Origin: Tetranychus cinnabarinus
Taxonomy: Eukaryota > Arthropoda > Arachnida > Trombidiformes > Tetranychidae
DNA length: 64,000 bases
Assembly (NCBI GenBank): GCA_022266195.1
Contig: WHVY01000005.1
Location: forward strand, 7,130,001 to 7,194,000
Direction: 5' to 3'
Under the pieces are notes generated by a model that searched no databases, was not told the origin of the DNA, and worked only from the letters and a program-made list of their open reading frames with translations. The translations under genes were made by a program, and so were the position numbers. Positions 10,765 through 23,000 of the stretch are shown here, in pieces; the stretch's first letter is position 1, and each line of letters begins with the position of its first letter.

Positions 10765-10901
10765 TGAGTCACCGACAGGAGCTCTTCTTTGGGCAAAGTC
10801 CTATGGAAAGCTAAACGTGCAAGTTTCCGTTTCCAAAGTCAATTTCGCTCGCTCTTTTTTATAATTATTTAATTAGTTTACGATATTTAAGTTTAGTAAT
10901 C
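10765..10901 (+). promoter_or_regulatory. RCC1 promoter with shared TGAGTCACCGACAGGAGC block
   Basis: The 18-bp block at 10765-10782 lies 137 bp before the RCC1 ATG and is identical to that of RIO1 copy 2. TGAGTCA is a consensus AP-1/bZIP site, but the binding role here is inference. The block is preceded by GCGCACTATTCAAACTAGTT, also shared with RIO1 copy 2. Confidence 0.55.
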
Positions 10902-12417
10902 ATGTACAATTTGAGGTCTAAATCGCGAAACGCCAAGCCCAAAAACGCAAATCCTCCAAAACCTCAGCCTGCTAAGCCAAAAGGTAAGGCAACACGTGAT
11001 CGTGTTCGTGATAAACCCAAACAGATTACTGAAGACCATGATGTTGATCTCGATGAGACATTACCAATTGAAGAATTCATGGAAAACTACAAAAGGAAAG
11101 CTGAACAGGATAGTGAAAACAAAACAAAGAAAGCTAAAATAGAAGAAACACCTGTTGTTACGAGTGGTTTAGTAATGACTTTTGGTGATGACTTTTGTGG
11201 TGAACTCGGATTAAAAAAGACTGGCTTCAGCAAAAAACGCCCGGTTTTAGTTGAAGGCATTAAACAAAAAGTGACGCAAATAGTGTGTGGAGGAATGCAC
11301 AATGTTTGCATAACCACCAACGGTGAAATCTACTCTTGGGGTTGTAACGATGAAGGAGCTCTTGGGCGCAAAACAGATAACCCTCCAAAAGGACGTAATC
11401 TAGAAGCTGAACCTAACAAAGTACCTTTTTTATCCAAAGCTAAAAAAGTGACAGCCGGTGATTCTCATTCTGCAGCTTTAACTTCGCATGGAGAAATTTA
11501 TATTTGGGGTAACTTCAAGGTGAGTTCTGTTTATTTCATCTTTATACCAATGTCTTAACCGTTTTTTACTTTTGCTTAAGGACTCCACTGGAAACATAGG
11601 TATTAAACCTGATTCTGATTCGTTGGATGGACAATTTCAACCACTTCGAATTGAATTACCAGATACAAATTTTGTGGACCTTGCATCAGGCATTGATCAT
11701 ATTTTATTATTAACTGACACTGGTGTTGTGTATTCTATTGGATCAGGTGAACAAGGACAATTAGGAAGACTTGAAAAGAATGAATGGAAAGAGATCAAAA
11801 ACAAAAGAGACATTTATCTTAAGCCTGCAATTGTAAAATTTGATGATGAATCAATTAGATGTGATCAAATCTGGGCTGGACAGTATTCTTCGTTTGCCCG
11901 TGCCAAGAATGGTGATATTTATGCATGGGGTCTCAACAACTATTCCCAGCTTGGAATACCGCAAACAAATACTCATCAAGATGATTTAGTAGTCCCTTTT
12001 CCAATTCAAATTTCTTCCTTATCTAAATTAAATGGTCAAGTAGAACAAATATGCCAAGGACAACATTTTATGTTGGTAAGAGATTCTACTGGAAAAGTTT
12101 TTTCGTGCGGCCGGCATGAATATGGAAGATTAGGACATGGAGAAATAGATAATTCTTTAGAAGAACCTAAACTTATAGAGAAACTCGACACAGAAAACAT
12201 TAAATGTATAGCGACTGGATCAATCAATTCATTTGCAGTCAACGAAAAAGGTCATCTTTATTCTTGGGGAATGAGTGGCACTTCATTAGGTCTAGGAGAT
12301 GATGACGTTTGGGAACCAACTCTAGTTGAATCAAAAAATCTTTCTACGCATCATGTAATATCTGTTTCTGCTGGTTCTCAACACACAGTTATCATCGTTA
12401 CACCTAAAAGTGATTAG
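10902..12417 (+). CDS. RCC1: RCC1, Ran guanine-nucleotide exchange factor
   Basis: Two exons, 10902-11519 and 11581-12417, phase 0, give 484 residues (human RCC1 421). The first about 85 residues are a basic then acidic tail with Lys/Arg/Pro clusters, a plausible nuclear localisation and chromatin-binding region. The rest is an RCC1 beta-propeller with recurrent blade signatures: YSWGCNDEGALGR, YIWGNFK/DSTGNIG (interrupted by the intron), YSIGSGEQGQLGR, YAWGLNNYSQLG, FSCGRHEYGRLGHG and YSWGMSGTSLGLGDDD. In the family it charges Ran with GTP on chromatin, which drives nuclear transport and spindle assembly. Other RCC1-repeat proteins are possible, but the length and basic N-terminus favour RCC1 itself. 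A fragment of exon 1 is repeated at about 13607-13741. Confidence 0.92.
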
Positions 12418-12465
12418 TCTAATAAAGTAGACAAGCTCAAATCCTTCACATAAATTGTCATTATA

Positions 12466-12471
12466 AATAAA
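12466..12471 (+). terminator. Polyadenylation signal of RCC1
   Basis: AATAAA about 50 bp past the stop. Another AATAAA lies only 4 bp past the stop (12421-12426) and is less likely to be the one used. Confidence 0.45.
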
Positions 12472-12474
12472 TTT

Positions 12475-13606
12475 ATCACCAACAACTATTCAGTTAAACA
12501 TTAAATCAACAGTGAACATACACTTTATTTACAAAGAAATCAAATTTATTGAATCTACACCTATTTTTATTCTGCTACATAGAAATATCATGTTTTTACA
12601 CCAAATTGTATTTATTTACCTTATCAATTACCTAATCCGTTAGATGGCACTACATTAGTCTGTTCTTACTTCGCAACAGCGCTATCTTGTATCATTTATA
12701 CGTATACTCGGTCAAATATTAAAGCTTTACTTTATAGAGAGAGCTTAAATTAAAGATGTTAAACTGAATTTGTTGAATCGTTTATTTTAAATCTCGTTTT
12801 CTTGTTTTGTTGATTTTTTTACTCAACGTTACATCTGTCATCTGTTTTACCGTTAACTGGATACAGTTTTAACCGATGATCATCAGAACATCATAACCAG
12901 GTTAGTTTTATGTGAAAGTTAAAATTGATGTTATGTCATAAGCTCTTGCTCTTTTTCCCTCTTTATCCCTTTTCATCTTTTCCTGCATCTCTTTATTTTC
13001 TTAGATTTTTCTGTGTTTTGTTTAAATTGAAATAATTGTTGGATTGAACAATTTTTCTTTCACTTTTCTTTTTTCCTAGCTTCTAATTTTTCCTTTTTTT
13101 TCCTTAGTCTGTAAGTCTGACCATTGTTTGTTTCTATATGAATGTTCGACCTTTTAATTTAGTCTTCATTCAATTTTCTAGTGCTTCAACTACTCAATCA
13201 ATTCTTCATCTTTATGCCTCTACTACACTTCTGTACCTTACTCACTCTCTGTTTATCCTTTCTTTTGCTTTCATTCGACTCAATTCTTCTCTTTTCTTTC
13301 TATTCATCACTTGAACGAACAGTGTTTGTTGATGCCTGAAATGCGCTTGTTTAACTGTTCGCATATCCTTCGTATATTTTGTGAGTTTATCTCATGACTT
13401 ATTGGATTCCTTATTCATTTTTGGCTTAGCCAAAGGTGAAACTTTCATCTGTGTGTGATCTTCGTCTACTGTTCTTGTTCCCATTTTATCATCATATTTC
13501 ATTTAAAATTAAAATTGGTGGTACACTTAAATTCACAACAATTTTCTATCTTTTTTTTTCTCACTCTCCTTAGAGAAAGACATGAAAAGATTTATTGATG
13601 CACCTT
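12475..13606. other. Intergenic, pyrimidine-rich
   Basis: No gene recognised. The stretch 12950-13330 is strongly C/T-rich (TTTTCCCTCTTT-like), which may belong to the promoter or leader of the large downstream gene. Confidence 0.4.
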
Positions 13607-13741
13607 GAAAACAAAACAAATAAGGTGAAATTAACAGAAACACCTGTCATAGGTTTAGTAATGACTTTTGGTGATGACTTTTACGGTGAACCTGGATTAA
13701 AAAAGACTGGCTTCAACATAAATCGTCCGGTTGTCGTCTAA
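13607..13741 (+). pseudogene. Fragment of RCC1 exon 1
   Basis: This matches RCC1 residues about 71-117. The translation reads GLVMTFGDDFYGEPGLKKTG against GLVMTFGDDFCGELGLKKTG in the gene, after a short upstream stretch with a 9-bp gap. The frame stays open to a stop at 13739. It has no promoter block, start or propeller of its own, so it is a decayed duplicate about 1.2 kb downstream of the parent gene and about 300 bp before the next gene's ATG. Confidence 0.85.
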
Positions 13742-13929
13742 CTATCGTTATCCAACAATGTTATCCAATGTAATTTTGTGATCTCGTCCAATATCATGTT
13801 TATCTGCTTGTTAACTTAATGATGTGTATTTATCTCTATATCGTTTCACAACTAAATTGTGATTGTTTGTTCTTCAAATTTTCTCCGTTAAAATTAATCT
13901 AGTTAGTTATTTGTTGACCTTTTTCGTTT

Positions 13930-14027
13930 ACCTTCCTCGACCGGCTTCATACCGGGTCATCAGGAAGGTTTATTCTGGAACGAGGCTGATATTCTTCTTC
14001 GGTCAACTTGTGTCAACTATAGTTGAC
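13930..14027. repeat. GC-rich hairpin and 16-bp palindrome before the large gene
   Basis: ACCTTCCT (13930-13937) pairs with AGGAAGGT (13962-13969), and inside it GACCGG pairs with CCGGGTC with one bulge. A perfect palindrome GTCAACTATAGTTGAC lies at 14012-14027, 16 bp before the ATG. They could be leader RNA structure or protein-binding sites; no function is shown. Confidence 0.5.
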
Positions 14028-14043
14028 CTACCTTCAAGGCATC

Positions 14044-17000
14044 ATGGATCTTGAAGATCCATCAAGAATGGAATATGAAATTGTTGTACCGGTAAAACCA
14101 TTACCATCTTCTGACAAACCTTTGAAAGGTTTGTTGAAAAGGAATAAATGTGAATCCAATTCATCATCAAGTGAGGATAAAAAATCAAAGAAAAGAGTTA
14201 AATTTGCTGAAACCATGATGGTCTTCTGCGATGATTGGCCAGAAGAAATTATGCCTCAGATAATTGCTCTTAAATCACCTACAGATTTCAATTTGATTGA
14301 AATTGTCGCCTCCGGCTTCATGTTCGAGCCGCCCGTTGAATATCAAGATTTGTTGCCATTTGACCCTCCACCAGATTATCAAGATTGTGTTTCATCAAAT
14401 AAGCAACCTTCCATAATTCCAATGTCTTCGTATGAAAAAGATTCATCGATTGGTTACATTGATGAAGATATTGATCAATATGAATCAAATGAGTTTGCCA
14501 ATGATTACCATAATCAGCTCAATTCAGCTTTACACTGGGAAAATATTTTGAATGAAAGTGAGATACTTGAAGAGGATATTATTGGTGTTCTTAAAGAAGA
14601 TGAAATACTTCAAGCCATTGGCTCTCAAACGGCTGATATTGATACAGTCTTCCATCCCTTGGAATCTGAGGATGAAAATTATAATGAAGCTGATTTTCCA
14701 ATTCACTATCATAATGGTCAATATCATCATCAACATGTTCCAAACCATTCTAACAATGGAGTGTCTTCAAGTGATGGTTCTAATTCAACATCTGATGAAG
14801 GACATCATGCCGTTGATGGCTACTGTGACAAAATTAGTCAAAGCACCGAGACATCTGAAACTTTTTCAGAAACAGAAGAGCTTTCATCTGATCTCGCAAG
14901 TGATTCCAGTTTTACCTCACAAGATACAATTATTTTAACAACACCTCTTTCCAACGATCCTAATGCAGTGTGTCGCAATGATTTTCTTTCTTCCTCATCA
15001 TCATCAGCCGATAACTTGCTATCACCTGGAAAAACTGTTGTTGCTTATGTTGACCATTATTCAACCGAATATTCACAAATTGGTGTAAATCTCGAATTCG
15101 AACCCAAACCGGTTAAACCCATTTTAGAGACTATCAATGACGAAGAAGAAGAAGTTCGAAGTGACGCTGATATTGGAAGCATTAGTGAGGATCGAAGTTC
15201 GCTCAATGAATCCGTTCTAGAAGATGTAAATAAGGTTAATAATGATAATTACTCAAAAGACTCTAGATTGTCAGATGTAGGTGATGGTTCTGCCTCACTC
15301 GAAGTAGATGATGCCAACACTGAAACTGATGGCAGTTTGGGTTCAACTGAAGTTAAAAATAATTATGAAGTATTGGAAAGTGAGATTAAAAAGGATGGCG
15401 AACAAGAAAAGGAATCAAAAGAATCTTCTGAAATAAATGGAGTTTACACTTGTTTACCTGCTGTTGTTAATGAACCAACAATTTCTAAAGTCAACAATAG
15501 CAATAATGATCATTCAAATAATTTAGATAATAATGCTGTTAACAAATCAAACGAACCAAGTGGAATCAATGAAAATTTCTCAAAACCGTTAGTCAATGTA
15601 ACAAGAACAACCGACCCCAAATTAGACTGTCCCGAGGCCTTATTTAAAACAATGTCACTATCAAAACCAGTCAATGTTACTCCTTCATCATCTCCAACCT
15701 CATCAACCTCATCATCTTGTGCAACAAACATGAGTCCTTCTTCAGCTTCCTCGGTCTTTGTACCTACAGCAACGTTTCTACCCGCTCAAACAGCAGTTGT
15801 TAACGCTTGTGGATCCAATTTAGTTGTCATCGGTCTAGTTGATTGTGATGGAGTCAACAAATCTCAACATAACTCACAACAATTATTAACCACTGTCCCA
15901 ATGAATACCTCTGTATCCGTTTCAGCGATCCGTAAAGCATTTGAATCTAAACAAGAGATAGAAGCACCAATTTATGAAAACACAACCGAAATGAGAAATA
16001 AGGTGAAAAATGCTTCTCAACCAGGTATGGCCTTTTATTTACATTCAACGATTATTGACTATAAATAGTTTGATGTTGCTTTAGTTGACATTTACTCTTG
16101 CGAGTTGTATCCTTACTCTTTGATTGAATACTAATTGACTGATGATCCTCATGAGACAAGTAAAATCATTTAGCACTAAATCTCACAGCTTGTAGGTAGA
16201 AATACCAGTTTTCATAACCCATGTATCATACCTTTTGCTCAGTTTAATCTCATCTTATGAAGTATGCTTTCCGTGAATTAGACTCAGCTATCCTAAACCA
16301 ATTTCATTCAATTACAAGGTTTACTCATGTATTTATATACTTGCACCTTCTAATTTCCTTGGAGTAAAGAGAGTGAGAAAGGTTCTTTTCTCCTTATTTT
16401 TTTTTACTCAAATAATATTATATCATCAGATACAAACAATACAAACAAAGTAAATTGTTTTCGCTTTACAATCATCTATTTGTACACCGCACATCACATG
16501 AGAATGAAAATCTTAATTATTACTGCCTATGAAAGGTCATTAAAAGTGATCAACAAAATTTTTCCACTCAATTTTATGTTCACTTTTAGGTTCACTTTTC
16601 CCTTGGCTTGGTATTTCATTTTTTCATTGCCTTTTCCCAACCCTTGAAAAGCATCGAGTTACTTTGATGGATTACCTTTCAAAACGTTAGATGTGTTGTA
16701 AAATGATGAAGAAAATTTCTAAATAGTTAGATCCGGTGATTATTCTGTTGATGAATACTTACCGTACTATGCTTATTGGGAACGATTCAATAACTGATTT
16801 TGGCTAACAACAGCAAATGATAATGATGATGATAATAGAGATGATGTTTTTTTATGGTAATTTATCTGTACATTGATGCTTATAATGATGTGAATATTGA
16901 GAAAAGGAAAAGGCAAAAGCATTAGAAGGTTCTAAAAAAAGCTAAAAATTGTGAGTAAAAATTGATTTTATATCATGACGAGAGATTGTTGACATTTCTG

Positions 17001-20000
17001 ATTGTATGCTTCAGAAACAGGAACGAGAAAAGAAAATTATTATTTCAGGATAAAATGAAATAAGAATCATGGAAAATAAGTGATAGGAAATGAAAAGCAA
17101 GAATACAAGAGAAAACGAAGAAAGTAAAACAGAGGGTCAAAAGTAAACTTACCATGGACTTGAATACAAATCAATTGGAATTATTTCAACCTTTCCTTTT
17201 TCATCATCTTCATCATTCTCTTCCAAGTCTCGCTTTTCCGCCAACCCGAATTTATTCCAATTTATTCATCTCAACAAGTTTACTCTTCAGCTTGAAATGT
17301 TAGATTAACTCACACTGTATACCTTTGTACTTTGACCATTGACTTGGTTCGTTATCAAACTTAAAAATATTTTACAACTGATGCAATTTAATTTTCAAGA
17401 ATTGAATGCTCCTAAAATCTCGCTCTTCTTTTCACTAGATTTGGTGAAACTATTCCATTCTTGACCCATTGCAGAATAATTTCAGAATAATGTCAAAAAT
17501 TATACAATCCACTGAATTTAGTATATAAATATATCTAAATATTTCATGAAAATATTTTCCATTAATATTATCATCTCGTCCTTTACTTTGCTTACAAAAA
17601 CAAAACTCCTTTTATGTCTCGTACAATACAAAAATGAATTGTTCAGAAAAAAACATTCAATAGAACTGTTTTTGTTATTGCTGTTGTTTTTGATGCTGAT
17701 GAAAATGGAAACATGTTAACTGTTAGCCATGGTAAAAGTGAAAGGGAAATGAATTGCTGTTTACAGGAAATTTGTTGCTACCAAATTGAAACTCAATTGT
17801 TTCTTCATCAACTTGTGTATAAAGCAAAATAGTCAGGTAAATGACAAAAGACGGCAACTCCTATTCATCATCATCATTATCATGTTTATCCTTTTTTTCA
17901 CTAATCTTTTTCTCTTCATTTTACTCTTTCATTTTTTTCCTCCTCTTTGTATCAATTTATCTAATATTGATTATCAAAAGCATTCCTGGTCAAGTTACAT
18001 TTAACCAGCCTTTTTACAGCCTCAGGCTCTTAGTCTCATGTCTATTTATCATTTTCATTTTCACTTTTTTTTTCGTCTCCACTAAATTGATGCATTATTT
18101 CAATTGTAAATCTAATATGTTTCTTGTGTCAATGTTTTTACTCAAACAAGAGTTTTCAATGAAATACTATGTTACCATTTACTTTGTTGATGATTCACTT
18201 TTATCATTCCCTTTGATCATTATTATCATCCTTTCAAATCCATCTTGCATGTTTTCCTTCTTTCCTCATCCTTGGAGAATCATGTTGATCAAAACCGGTG
18301 AATAGAAAGAGATGAAAGAGAGAAAGACAAAGATTCCTGTGCCATGAATAACCCATGCTCTATCGATCAACCATCAATCCAAGCTTTACTCTAAAAGATG
18401 ATCTTCCCCATCGTCCATATACAACCATCAATACTGACCATAATCTTGCAACCTGATTCTTCCAACAATCACCAAACTCTTTATTTTTCTCTCTCTCTCT
18501 CCCTGAATCATGATCATCATTAATATCATCCTTTTCTTCCTCTTCCCTTATATTCATCTTTCAGTTCCTTTAACCTTACATCATCTCATTGTTTCTATTA
18601 CGTATTTTCCCTTCAATCTACTCCATTGTAAATCTACTGTTTCATATAATCATCAGCAAAATTCTTTGCTCATTTTATTATCTCATCTTCAGATTTTTCT
18701 TCTTTTCTCCATCTTATATTGTTCGATAAAGTTAAACATGTTAATCAGTATCGACCCGTTCAATGTAAAAGGGTAAAATTAAATTGCCATAGTTTGTCAT
18801 TTCTTGGCTATTTTCAATCTCACAGGAATCTTACTTCACCCAAAGGAATAACTGAGAAAGTTCATGGAAGAGAGAAAAAAGAAAGAAAAAAAAGAAGAAA
18901 AAAGATGGTAAAAGTATCTCTTGCATTCATCCAATTTACATCGATTGCTTCTTTTCTCCAAAAAGAGGAATTATATCTGAAATCTTGCTGTAAACGAATC
19001 AAGAACTGAAGTAAAATCCATCTGAACATTCAGAATCCTTTTCTTATTTTTCCAGATTTATGTCTAAAATTATAACATTTTCCTTGATCATTTACTTCAT
19101 CTCTACATTAGTTAATTACAACTAAATCTTTTCCCTTCTAATCATTGCCTTCATTATTCATTTAAATCTTCAATCAACTTACAAACTTGATTGCTCAGTT
19201 CAAATTAATACCAGAAACATATTGATTGATCCAATTAAAGCACACATTCAAATAATTCAATCTTTTACAGTTAAATGCTTCCTTTCATCATATTTTTTCA
19301 ATACAATATTCAAAATAATAGCATCCAAGATGAAAAATTTGATTATATTCAAAATTTCCATAATAATGTTATTCGCCATTTTTTAAGAAAACACATTTGT
19401 AAAGAGAAATTCCGAGAAAAATGAACTTACAAGAGACTGATGTTAATGGGTTAAGGATCAATTATAAATAATATAACCTAGTTTCTTTAAAATCATTATC
19501 AGGTTAAAACTTTTTACCTTTATTCGGTTTCAGTCAATTATCAATGGAAACCTTTTTTCACCAAAATTCAAAAAACATTTTATAAACTGATTCTCTTGAA
19601 AATCCTTTTAATCTCCAATTTTCTTGATAAACTCAACCAGAAAACGAGCAAAAAAACTTACAGTGACTCACTAACAAGACATTTAAAGATTACTGTGAGA
19701 ATAAGAAAAGGTTATCTAATTGTGATAACCTTCACTGATAATTACCATTTGTACACTATTATTCAGTTTTTTTCATAATTATCATTTGGCGTGCAAAAAG
19801 TGCTTCAGTTGACTCTTTTTTTGTCGCTCTTTACTCAAAATCATCCAAAGGATGACCAGTAATGAAACAAGTTTATGAGACAAAAAGATTCATCTCAAGA
19901 TACAATCTTCACGCTATAAAACTTAAACTTAACAATCTTCAGAAACTCATCTTCTCACATTGAGTTATAACTGATACTGATCTGGAAATTAATCAATTTT

Positions 20001-23000
20001 CAGGTTGGACTATTGATTAAACCTGTTTACTTCTTACGACAATTAATCATTTGACTCCATTTCATCTAATTTCATCAATGATCAACCCATTATTTTATCA
20101 TCACCATTGATCTATTAATGAAACTTTTGATTTGTATCCCTAATTGAAGTCGATTATTATTACCATTGAAAGTTGAAAAAAAGACATCAACAGCAAAAGC
20201 GAAAAAGAAGTTTTGGAAATCCTTTTCGCTTACTTGAAATGACTTTTAATTGTGCACATAAGGCTCACCTTGTAAACATTTTAACACTTGAATTGATATT
20301 TCTTTGTGTGATTCTTGTCCTCCGTAAAGTTCATTGAAACTAAAGGGTGTTGAGGTTAGTAAGGTTCAAGCAATCACTTACCCAAATGTTGATAAAGAGA
20401 TAAAGATGATAAAATGAAATAGTCTCATCGTCTTCGTCTTCATCAACCATCTTTGCCATTGATATTTTCATTTTTATCATCTTTATCTCCTTATCAACAT
20501 TTGGGTAAGTGATTGCTTGAACCTTACTAACCTCAACACCCTTTACATTCATTGTTACCTAGAAAAAAAAAGTTACAAACAAACGCTGTTTTTTCAATGA
20601 GCAAACCTTTCATTTTCATCCCAACCTTTCCTTGTTTGAGAATCACTTTTTTAACGTTTATGTCTCAATGGACTCAAAAAGTCTCAAACAATAACAGCAA
20701 CTACAAATAAAAGATCTTGTCAACCTAGAGCAACTCAACTAATTAAAATTTCACTTTCGCATTTTACTTTATCATATTCATTAACTGATTCTTTGAAACA
20801 ATTGTTATTCTAATTAACTTCCTCTTGTCATCTTAATTACAGTTCCGCAACGTCCTAAATCATTTCCATTCTCTAATTTTAAACTTGGTAAAAGCATGGA
20901 GCCAAGTAAAAATAGCAGCTCGGTCAACAGTACAACGGCAAATAATGGAAACAGTAATAATAGTGGAAACAATAATAGCCTGGCCAACAGTGGGTCAAGT
21001 TTAATCAAAGAGGCAACCAATGTGATGACCGAGAAGCTTAAACGGTTGAAACTGCACGGTGACGGCTCAAAACAATTGTCGACTGATGAGTCTGGTAAAG
21101 CTGTTCAACAAGCATCTTCAACAGGAACATCATCATCATCATCATCATCCTCGTCAAGCAATGATAACAAGCCAAAACAGTCACAACAACAACCACAAAA
21201 TCAACAGCAACAAGCTCAATCACAACGACGTAAAGAAGATCTCATTATAGAGTACACTTCAGAACCTCGAGGTGCTCAGCAAGTTAAACGTGTCTCATTA
21301 CCTGAAACATCGTTAAAAAATGTGGCAACTTTCAGTAAGCATTTTTTCGTCACTTATTCCTATTATAATCATCTTCATTAACTTACCTTTTTAAAGGTTT
21401 TACCCTAAAAAAAGGTTTCAACTTAAATGGCATTTAACCAATTCTGAGAGTTTACTTGTTAACTCAAGATTCATCTCAAATCATTATCCTTTTCTTGCTT
21501 TTTTTGGTAATGATTAGGTTCTCTAGAGACTTTATTAATCTGATTTACCTTTAGATTAAAATGGAGATTGAACGTTTATCAATTTGTGCCATTTATCAAA
21601 CCGATTGCCAGAAGAATAATTTCATTCTCATTTCCAAGATTTCATTGAGAAATGAATAAATGAAGAAATCATTTTCATTTCCGTAAAACATTTGTAAAGT
21701 TAAATTTTCCATCTACTGTTAGTATGCTCTGTCACCTTAAATCACCTCAAATTATACAAGATAATAATCTTGTAATTGAGCTATCATTTACTTCTGAACA
21801 TTTCATCTTCACTCTTAATCATGCTCAATGAAAATTGATCTTGAAAAGAGATAGTTTCTCCTCATTTCAGAAAACATTCATTGAATTTTCAAATGAATCA
21901 AACTGGTAATGAATGGAGTGAAAAAACTGTTTTCAGTTGAATTATATTTTTCATATTACATGATTAACCTTTATCCTACAGAAAAAAAACACAATCTCAA
22001 TGTTCATCTTTTTTCATCTTCTTATACCAAAATCTGGAGTAACCTTTCATAAAAAGGCAACTCTTTTATCAACTCAAATCTCACCTCAACTCAAACTATC
22101 CTTGACTTGAAAAAAAGAAGCATTTTGTGCTAATAACTTTGACCTTTATAATTTCAAAGTCAATCTTGAACCCTTTTTAAAATATACTTTCACTGTTGAT
22201 ATTTTTTAGGTTACTTTATAGTGCCAAGCGAGACAAAACTAATGCATCTCAACTCAGAATTAGTCTTTTTTATATATTATTTTGTTCCTTATCATTTGTA
22301 ACCCTTTTCAACATGTCAACATATTTCTTTTTATACATTTTCTCACCAAAAAAACACATGAAATGATTTGCCTGTTATACTCTTGCAGTCCCTTTATTTA
22401 CCTCATTTAGGTTTACAAAATATCTCTTTGTATCTTCATCTTTTCACCTCTCTTACCCATTACCCAGATTATTATGATAATGTTATTATTAATATTATCA
22501 TCTTTTTCAATAACATTTTCAAATCAAGTTGATTTCAATTCACATTATAATTTGAAAAGACATTCCCGCTCACCTTAACTGCTAGTATTTTGCTCATTGT
22601 CATCCTCTAAAAAAAATCCTCCAATAGTTTGAATAATGACAAAAAGATGAAGTTGCCTTACATTTAAGTTATGAGAGAGTTGCTCTCTTATCCTCATGGG
22701 AAGTATAACCTGCTCAGACAATTACGAATAAAAGTTATTCTCATGTTCTAATTATTTTTCCCACCGAGTCTTTATCTCTCCTCATCCCCACCATATTTCC
22801 CTCTTTACATCCTCATTTCTTAGCTCACTTTTCACTGTCGCCATCATCTTTCTTTTCACTCCATTTTTACCAGTTTTCATCTTTTGTTGACATTTTGTCT
22901 GTTTTGTCTCTTCTCCTTTAATCTTCTCTTCCCTTCTTCTTCTTCTTTCCACAAACATCATCATCGTCATCACCATCAAACTTCATCATTCCCTGGGAAA

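Noticed and set aside
17841..18305. 154-codon hydrophobic plus-strand frame
   Set aside because: It lies in intron 1 of the large gene, overlaps other chance frames in T/C-rich DNA and has no recognisable motif; Phe/Leu/Ile/Ser dominance fits composition.
20340..20552. 70-codon minus-strand frame across the hairpin
   Set aside because: The frame results from the palindrome; the structure is the notable feature, not the peptide.
21127..21148. TCA trinucleotide run considered as a microsatellite element
   Set aside because: It codes for part of a Ser tract in exon 2 of the large gene; many similar tracts occur in this protein.
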